This document shows, piece after piece, positions 57,105 to 64,000 of a stretch of DNA of 64,000 bases. The position numbers and the translations under genes are program-made. The notes beneath the pieces were generated by a model that searched no databases, was not told the origin of the DNA, and worked only from the letters and a program-made list of their open reading frames with translations. This DNA comes from Pocillopora verrucosa (lineage: Eukaryota; Cnidaria; Anthozoa; Scleractinia; Pocilloporidae): contig NC_089320.1 of assembly GCF_036669915.1 (NCBI RefSeq), positions 2,355,129-2,419,128 on the forward strand, read 5' to 3'. Each line of letters begins with the position of its first letter. The stretch's first letter is position 1.

Positions 57105-58043
57105 GCTCTCTTCACCTCGTTTTATTTACTAGGAATTCCTTGACCGTAGTCATTATCAGAAAATGAAAGCCGCATAAAGATTATTGACTCTTAACCGGGC
57201 AGATCCGTCTTCCTATATTTTTGACTCCCAATGATCTTTCAAAGAGATGAATGCAGTTGGCTTCATTTTCAGGATGTAGCTTGTTGATCGCAGCCTCAAA
57301 GAAGGTCATCGAAAAAATATAATTTAGCTAAAAGAGATGGATTCTGTCGCTCTGTTTTTTCATAATTGACCGTGAGCCTGAATTAGAGAAATTGGCGAAG
57401 GTAAAAAATCTGCAATTACAGCAACTTTTCTCCTCTAATCTCACAGTGCATTACTAATTTGATGGGCTCCTGTAACTCGGATTGTCATTGCGGTTTCCTT
57501 TATTGCACAAAGAGGCCATGAACAAAATAAATGGATATTTTTCTCTCCACCCCCAAAACCGCAGACCGCTAGCAACGCAGGCTATTCTTTACCTCCTCCA
57601 TCTCTGTACAATTTAGCGAAACGCAGGGATAGGACTGCCTGCAAATATGGTATAAACATTTTTATATGAAACAGTATCATTCGATCGTGAGGAAGGAAAC
57701 TGCAAATAATTTTAAGCACAATGCCTTTCTCCACGCTGGGAGAACGATTGATGAACAATGAGGTCCAAAGCGTAAAAAGGCAGAAAAAAATTTTGGAAAT
57801 GGCCATCGCCATTGTATTAGGATTTGCAGTTTGCTGGCTACCCCTCAAAATTCTGGGCTGTTTCGGTAAAGATCTCGGTTCAGAGCAGTTTGTGGTATTC
57901 CAGTCCTCACTCATATAACCATCTTTCTACTTTTGGAAATTGTGCCATTAATCCCTGTGTCTGTTTTTACATTCCGTGAAAATTTTCGTCAAGGTCTGGA
58001 AAATATTCTTAAACGAGGTCAGGTTGGAATACAGTCGTTATAA
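57105..58043 (+). pseudogene. Decayed GPCR paralogue 1
   Basis: Recognisable remnants of the neighbouring receptor in order: a TM1 segment at about 57112-57185 with stops, a TM2-like GCAGATCCGTCTTCCTATAT patch near 57200, then a large gap where TM3-TM4 should be. An extracellular-loop segment follows (WYKHFYMKQYHSIVRK, near 57650), then an open stretch with KRQKKILEMAIAIVLGFAVC and WLP (TM6). A frameshift comes before TM7, and the tail FRENFRQGLENILK ends at a TAA at 58041-58043. Deletion of most of TM5 is also visible. It cannot encode a seven-helix receptor. Confidence 0.8.
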
Positions 58044-58184
58044 AGTTGCAGCAATTTTGCCTGAGAAGAAAACAGTATGCGTAAATAATAAAAATATCTG
58101 ATACCAGCAAAGCGCATTTTTTTAAAGGGCTGAGTAATCCATCTTCTTTTTGAAATCTCATAGAGCGAGACGACATCGGGGGCC

Positions 58185-58335
58185 ATAAAATGGAAAAAAA
58201 ATAAAAATAACGTGTCTAATATTTAATTATCTTGACCGAGAAAGTTTAATCAGCACAAGATTTGTAAATTTCAAGCATTCTCGGTCAAGATAATTAAATA
58301 TTAGACACGTTATTTTTATTCTTTTTCCATTTTAT
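58185..58335. repeat. Foldback with 58-bp arms
   Basis: Left arm 58185-58242 (ATAAAATGGAAAA ... TTATCTTGACCGAGAA) and right arm 58278-58335 are inverted complements with one mismatch, separated by 35 bp. It lies just downstream of the decayed GPCR. No coding capacity. Confidence 0.92.
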
Positions 58336-59661
58336 AAGGTCTAAGGAATTGCAAAATAAAACACGTCACAAAACTTGTCATTGTGCGTGTGTTTTAATTC
58401 TCTAAGAACGTGTTCGTAGTTTTCTGGCAGCCAAAAAGGCCTGGTAATCTTTTTTGCTTGAAACATTAGGAAAACTTCCACAAAATACGAATTTCAATTA
58501 ATCACTTATTTGTTTCAATTTGCGAGTCACTGAGAAGCGCCAGTCAGAACACGTAGCATTCGCCCTATCTTGCTTACGTTATCCATATGATAAACATTTT
58601 TGGAGCCGAGGATTTCTCACATAATAGTCTAATTTTTGGATTTCATGGTATAAATTAAAGCTCTTTGATGTTAATTTTGACGCAAAATCCAACACAAGTA
58701 AACAAATTAGAAACAGATTTATGTGGTGATCATAAGCACTTTGATCAGAAGCAGTGTGCTGATCAAAATTCATCTGAAACAACAGAACCGAATTCGGCAT
58801 GGTGGCAAGTTAAGTGTTCAGAAAGTTTGGGAATATTTGACATCAAACTTAATTACATGCTACTGTCAGAAATCATGAAAACCAATTACGACATATATAA
58901 ACACTCAGGAGCGATTTTAATTTAATTTTGGGTGCAACTAACAGCCTGCTGAATCTTCTTAGTTTGACTGAAGTTAGCTCGTTTGATGTGTCATTATTAT
59001 TATTATTATTATCATCACTATTATTAATTTATTTTAGAACATTTTTCGTCGTCATCGGCAGACACTACTTAAAAAATAGATCAATAAAATAAAAAAAAGT
59101 TATGTTCAGATACAGCACAGATTTAACGCAGATAATTCAGTCGTTTCTAAGAAAATAATGGGGAGTTTAAGAAAACCACTAAGGCAACGGCAATGAGAAC
59201 GTCATTAAACAACACGTTTTCAAAGCAGAACAATGAATGTGTACGTGCGCTATAAACCTTTGTAAATTTCTTTGCGTCCTCGGCAAAACAACAACGTAAT
59301 ATGACCAAACTTTACGTTGTCTAGAGAACGTGAACGACGACGGCTAATTTTTTAACGCTGTGTTCCATATTTAATTTCGAGATAGTTTTGACGGTGAAAA
59401 ACACACCAATTGACTTTAGAGTATTGAAAGATTCGTCGGTAAAACATTAACGTTGTCCTCGGTGTTGCCATATTCGTTTCTTAACTCCCCAATATCCTCC
59501 ATTTTGCAAACTTCCAACCCCTTTCTGATATCCCTCTTTGATATAGCCTGACAGACACCTCCGCTGTTCTAAAGAAACAAATAATTTGAGCTAACGTCAG
59601 GTATATCACTTAGTAAAAGCTAGGAGACCAAAGCTGTCTTAAGCAAACGAATGCAGACTGA
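58336..59661. other. Intergenic with one dispersed repeat
   Basis: A TTATTATTATTATTATTATC microsatellite-like run lies at 58990-59025. Positions 59165-59480 (GGCAACGGCAATGAGAACGT, AAACAACAACGTAATATGAC, GAACGTGAACGACGACGG) look like a dispersed cnidarian repeat that I recall but cannot name. Confidence 0.45.
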
Positions 59662-60345
59662 ATGGCCAGTGAAATCTTCAACGAAGCTACGAATGGAACT
59701 CCGCTATCAAACTGCACCAACCGAAGAGACCACACAGCAGAAATCTTAGCTTTCTGTTGGATTCTAGTCGTTTCGCTGACTGGGAATGTCTTAATCGGAA
59801 TGATTGTCTTCGAGACGAAGGCATGGTGAACGGCAACCAATTGTTTGATTGTAAACATGTCGGTGTCCGACCTGTTGTACCCAATTTTTGTTTCCATCAC
59901 TTCTTGCAGTGATATGCGCCGGTGGCTTCGGTCAACGGGGACAGAACATCTGCATGGTCCTTCTTCTATTGCGGTTCGTCTCCACTTTTGTTTCCACCAA
60001 GAGCCTTGTTTAATTTGACAGCTGTTGATCGATTTGTTGCTGTGGTTTTTCCTCTCCATTCCCCGTTCTTCAGTACAAATATGTGTGTAATGGTTATCTT
60101 CTTCATCTAGATAATGGCAACAGTCTCGTCCTTCCCAATATTATTGCCCACCTTCGACACCGTGAAATTCAGTGAGAAGCAAAACAATATTGATTCTCTC
60201 CTTAGACACCTGCAAATAGTTACCATTACAATTCCTTTTAAGATTTTGAGCATTCTTTATTTTGGCAGACTTTTTTAAGTCAAACTCCAAAAGATTCATG
60301 ACAAACGATCACTTAACACTATAAGGCAACCCGAAAGAAACTCTC
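59662..60345 (+). pseudogene. Decayed GPCR paralogue 2
   Basis: Starts with a plausible ATG and N-terminus (MASEIFNEATNGTPLSNCTN) and a TM1 with TGNVLIG, then an in-frame TGA where the intact receptor continues (ETKAW*). TM2 (VNMSVSDLLYPIFVS) follows, then a frameshift. TM3's end survives in another frame as AVDRFVAVVFPLHSPFF, followed by a TAG. A TM4-like VSSFPILLP block and the third-loop analogue (KDS/RSLNT area near 60290-60330) are recognisable. The homology stops where a family A repeat is inserted at about 60342. Confidence 0.85.
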
Positions 60346-60442
60346 CATTGTTGGACAAATTCTCCTTGTCAGCATCTTAGGAAATGTACAGAGAACAGTA
60401 CAGAGAATATGATTATTGATGTTAGGGGGTAAATGGTTAAAG
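60342..60442 (+). repeat. Partial dispersed repeat family A inserted in a GPCR pseudogene
   Basis: Right half only: TTGTTGGACAAATTCTCCTT, GTCAGCATCTTAGGAAATGT, AGAGAACAGTACAGAGAATA, TGATGTTAGGGGGTAAATGG. The receptor homology ends at its left border. Confidence 0.7.
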
Positions 60443-60867
60443 TAATTCAGTAACCATCTTGTATTGTCCATCGTTTTTGGCGAATTACATTAAGATTCAC
60501 CTCCATCTTGACTTTGATCGTCTTTATTAATCTGTGATCATTTTTTGGCCACGGGCACACAGGATTGCATTTGTGACTGCATGAAAATGTTTGCCTTCAA
60601 TTGCTATAACATGCCCAGTGAATATATATATATATATAGCCCACACCAATCAATAAAACATACAATAGGAAAGAGGGGGTTTTTTACGTTCGCTGAGAGA
60701 GGCTCGCCATTTCCCAAATAGTAAACTCCCTACGGGAAGATATAGAATAAGGTATTCAAAAAAGAGGAATGACTTCTGTAAAACGAAGTCTTCATATTCT
60801 AGCTTCCACTGAAATTGCTTTGTTTTTTATTCCAACCAAACATGACCGCCATTAGTGTTCAAAATCA

Positions 60868-61336
60868 GATTTCGTTGTAGTATTTCAAATCGGACAGAAG
60901 TGTCCGAATATCAGACACTAGTGTCAAAAATCGGACACTTCCACCAAATATAGAATAGTAATGTCCGAAATCAGATAGTGCCTAAAAATGGGACACCAGT
61001 GTCTCAAAGCAGACACTATCGTCGAAGTTCAAACACGAGAACCTAAAGTATAAAAACAGCGTCCGAAATCAAACGCTAGCTGATATTAACCTGACGGACA
61101 GTAGAGCCAAATTTGGACACTGGAGATTCAAATCGGACACTATCGTCTAAAATCGAACACTAGTATTTGAAATTGGACGCTAGTATTTATAACCGGACGC
61201 TAGTGTCCAAAGTCGAACAATTGTACCTAAAATCGGATACTTGGGTCCAAAATCAAATACTTCTGTCCAAAATCGGACACTATTGTCCAAAATTGGTTCG
61301 CAGAGTCTAAAATCGGACAATGGTGTCAAAAAATGC
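60868..61336. repeat. 20-bp palindromic minisatellite
   Basis: About 23 degenerate units of the type AATCGGACACTAGTGTCCAA. The core GGACACTAGTGTCC is its own inverted complement, so single units and adjacent units can pair. GGGTCCAAAATCA inside it also occurs in the inverted complement of the 27-bp repeat at 2.3 kb. The open frame here (61180-61470 minus) is a by-product. Confidence 0.85.
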
Positions 61337-63545
61337 TGATACTGTTGATCCACTTCAAGAAGCTCAAATCTGTGTTTTTCTCGACTAACGAAACCATATT
61401 TCATATTCATATTTCTGCCATTGCATAACTTTGAGCAAATCTTAGAACAGATTTTTTCACACAAAAACATTATCCGTTTTCAGAAAATTTTGTATTGATA
61501 GTATCAAAGATTCTAAACATATCTAGTATCTATTTATGAACACGATTTCCATGTTGTATCGTAAGATTTTCTATATTTTAGAGTGAAAAAATTCATAATT
61601 CGATTACTTTCCAGCGAAAATAAAATTAACATTTCCACGATAAGCGGATTTTAAACAATTTATGACAACCTCAAGTTGTGGCTGCGCCTGAAGTGCTGAT
61701 AACAATTTTTTTTTCTTCCTTGCTTTTTATATCAATAATAAGCCGATTTACCGAAAACAAATTGATGTTCGACCATTGTGTAGGGCAGTGTCCAAGCCCT
61801 CGTCAGAAAATGATGTTTGTCACTTTGGTTAATTTGCAACTCTGCACTCTTGTCAGAGAAGACAAAAATAACGTCAGTCTGACGAATCTCAATTTTTTTT
61901 AAAAGAAATTTATAGGAAACTCGAATAGTGCACTTTATTCCTGCCAGCTTAATTTGCTACTTATCTTTTTCTCTTCCAAAATATTTTTGCCTCGAGGCGT
62001 TGAAACTATCAAAAGTAAAGTGATAATTACCATAATCTTAGCGCTGTTCTCAAACTGCAGTAAATGTTTCCGGCTAATCCAGTGAAAAGCGTATCTTTTC
62101 ATTGTCGCCTCAAATACGCAATTATTGGACAATGGTGCATGATAGTGTCGTCAACCTTTGTTTGCATTTTGCGCACTCTTTGCATTCAATTGACGTTCGC
62201 TCTAACGGAGGGCCAAAGCTCGAAAACTTCGGTTATAGAAACTCTCTACGGCGGCTAACTTACATTATCAACTCTATTAACAATGCCAAATAAGCCTGAT
62301 GTTCGGATGGTTTTGTATGGAGCTCATTTAACATTTTTCTCTGTGTTTAACCATTTTCGAGACTGTGCTGGAAAATAACCATATGTGTTTATGTCGCAAA
62401 TATACATAACATCAGTAAATATCATTACGCAAATCATATTTCTTGTACGTTATCAGTCTACTTTCGTCTAAATGTAGTTCGTTTCACAAATCACGGAAAA
62501 TTTACAAATCCTGCCGCGATTACATGATTTCTGAAGAGGGAAGTGACAGATTCTCTTGAGTTTGATCGTAGGAGAGATCATTCTCGAAAGACGAGCTTTT
62601 TCATATTTTTTTTCTGTATGGTTTTCCATTACGAATTGCAACCATAGACCATATTTACATAAAAAAATATCAGTTTGAAAGAAGAGGACATGCGTACAAA
62701 AATACCGAGATAAATGTACTTGTCATAAATTTTAATTCAAATTTGTACTGCTTTCATGTGTTTTTGTATATATGATGCATCTTTATGAAAGAGGATTCGG
62801 TAACCTAGAGTTCTCGTCAATATTCTAAGCTTAGAAATTTATTTAAAATATTCCCTTATAACGATTAGTTGAAAAAATCACAGTAACTGAACGGAATGTA
62901 TTCAGAATTGGTTCTTTGTCTGCCAGATTGGTTCAATGTGATTATTTCACTCGACAACACTGAACAATCATTTTGCTATGAGAAACTTGAATATTTAAGT
63001 ATGCCAAAAAAATTTTGAAATATTTAGAGGCTACTGGACAATTAAGAGATTTTTTTCAAGCAATGCTTTTTAACCTCTCCATCTGTAGAATTTTTTTACA
63101 GCAGAAAACTTTTATAACAGAAGATAAGCCATGATTACTAAAATGCACAAAATGGTTTTCTGTACTTTAGATCGACTGCAAATATTAAAGATTCATAGAA
63201 CACAGAAATAACTATTTAAAACCCAGCTTGAATTCTTGATTTTATCATTCTGACGATTGCCGAAGGTGAATTCATATTGTTTGGCATGTTATTAAGATTT
63301 TAGACTCAGACAGCGCTCTAAGATTAAAATTCATTTTCGCTACAAGACGCCGATTTTGCGTGACCCAGTTGAGAACTATTGGTAATTAGTAAAACCCCAT
63401 GTGAATCATTATAGCATTTTAAGTGTCCATGAGAGCTTATCGTTTGTCGATCTATGATGGAAAAGCCACAATTTCGGCTTTTTAGAATCTATTGAATCAT
63501 CAAGGGAGTCGTGATATGTAAATTATCACGCCTCACGGGGATACT
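61337..63545. other. Intergenic, nothing recognised
   Basis: Very AT-rich. Short open frames at 61678-61902 and 62064-62293 have no domain, signal peptide or splice context. Confidence 0.5.
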
Positions 63546-63793
63546 TATAAATAGATATTATTTACCAGAAGTTCAAGAATAAGTGGGATTGATTTGAGGA
63601 CTTACACAACGTATAGGCTATCTCAAAGGCTGGACGACAGACTACGTTGATGTTGATGAACGATCGTGAGGGAAAATGATAAATCTTATGCTTTCGGCAA
63701 ACTGATCTCAGTTCTCTGCTCGATTAATAAGATGGATTACAGTCCCAGAAGAGCATTGTGTCCGAATCAAACACAGCTATTTCCCTGTATCGG
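63546..63793 (+). promoter_or_regulatory. TATA promoter and possible first exon at the right edge
   Basis: TATAAATA at 63546-63553, with a likely start near 63577. The first exon would end at a good donor, CGG|GTAAGAA, at 63793/63794. Three ATGs occur before it: two open very short reading frames (near 63651 and 63679) and one at 63732 opens MDYSPRRALCPNQTQLFPCI into the donor. Whether the exon is coding or a leader with upstream ORFs cannot be decided without the rest of the gene. Confidence 0.4.
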
Positions 63794-64000
63794 GTAAGAA
63801 ATTCAATTTAGCTGTCATCTTAGCGTCTAATTTTAATTTTCTTTCGTAACTGTTTTTCACTGGAATAGAACGTTGTTCTAAGTGTTGTATCAATTTTTAA
63901 AATTTCAACATCTAAAGGCTGGAGAAAGAGGACTCTTCCAGCGCAATCAGTCTCGTATCTTGGCCAGTTCATATTTTTTGCGATAGAAAAATAGTTTTAC

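Noticed and set aside
1-64000. CRISPR arrays, bacterial operons, ribosome-binding sites, rRNA
   Set aside because: All recognisable genes are spliced eukaryotic genes; the regular arrays are minisatellites without spacer structure and no rRNA segment was seen.

Overview
The window is animal nuclear DNA. It is AT-rich, with multi-exon genes bounded by GT/AG introns, tRNA-derived SINE copies, many foldback elements and many dispersed and tandem repeats. The repeats and the lineage-specific gene families resemble those of anthozoan cnidarians, most likely a stony coral. That placement is recalled knowledge and was not checked by a search.

Layout. The left edge (1-3400) has a minus-strand first exon encoding a signal peptide (557-620), a SINE remnant and a 27-bp minisatellite. 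At 3400-6116 a TATA promoter, a non-coding exon and an intron lead to an intact single-exon coding region for a type I membrane protein with a degenerate Hint-like (hedgehog/intein) domain. A repeat-rich stretch follows (6.1-10.4 kb), including two identical tRNA-like SINE heads.

Core genes. Three ordinary cellular genes could be reconstructed exon by exon, and each closes in frame. DNA ligase III (LIG3) lies on the minus strand: 26 coding exons, 959 aa, 10409-21703. ILKAP, a PP2C protein phosphatase, lies on the plus strand: 12 exons, 361 aa, 21916-27839. An RNA-associated ABC-class ATPase of the COG3044/MRB1590 type lies on the minus strand: 17 exons, 631 aa, 28548-38195. LIG3 and ILKAP are head-to-head across 212 bp. 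ILKAP and the ATPase converge.

Accessory region. At 39.9-50.4 kb there are three paralogous three-exon genes for secreted cysteine-rich proteins, one on plus and two on minus. Each has a CBM14-like cysteine module in exon 1 and an ependymin-reminiscent last exon; both assignments are tentative. At 56.0-60.4 kb there is one intact rhodopsin-type GPCR followed by two decayed paralogues. The right end (60.4-64 kb) holds a 20-bp palindromic minisatellite that shares its core with the one at 2.3 kb, and a TATA promoter with a possible first exon running off the edge.

Most notable: the LIG3 model has an in-frame exon encoding what looks like a PBZ poly(ADP-ribose)-binding zinc finger, absent from human LIG3 as I know it. 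It also keeps two start codons that fit mitochondrial and nuclear forms.
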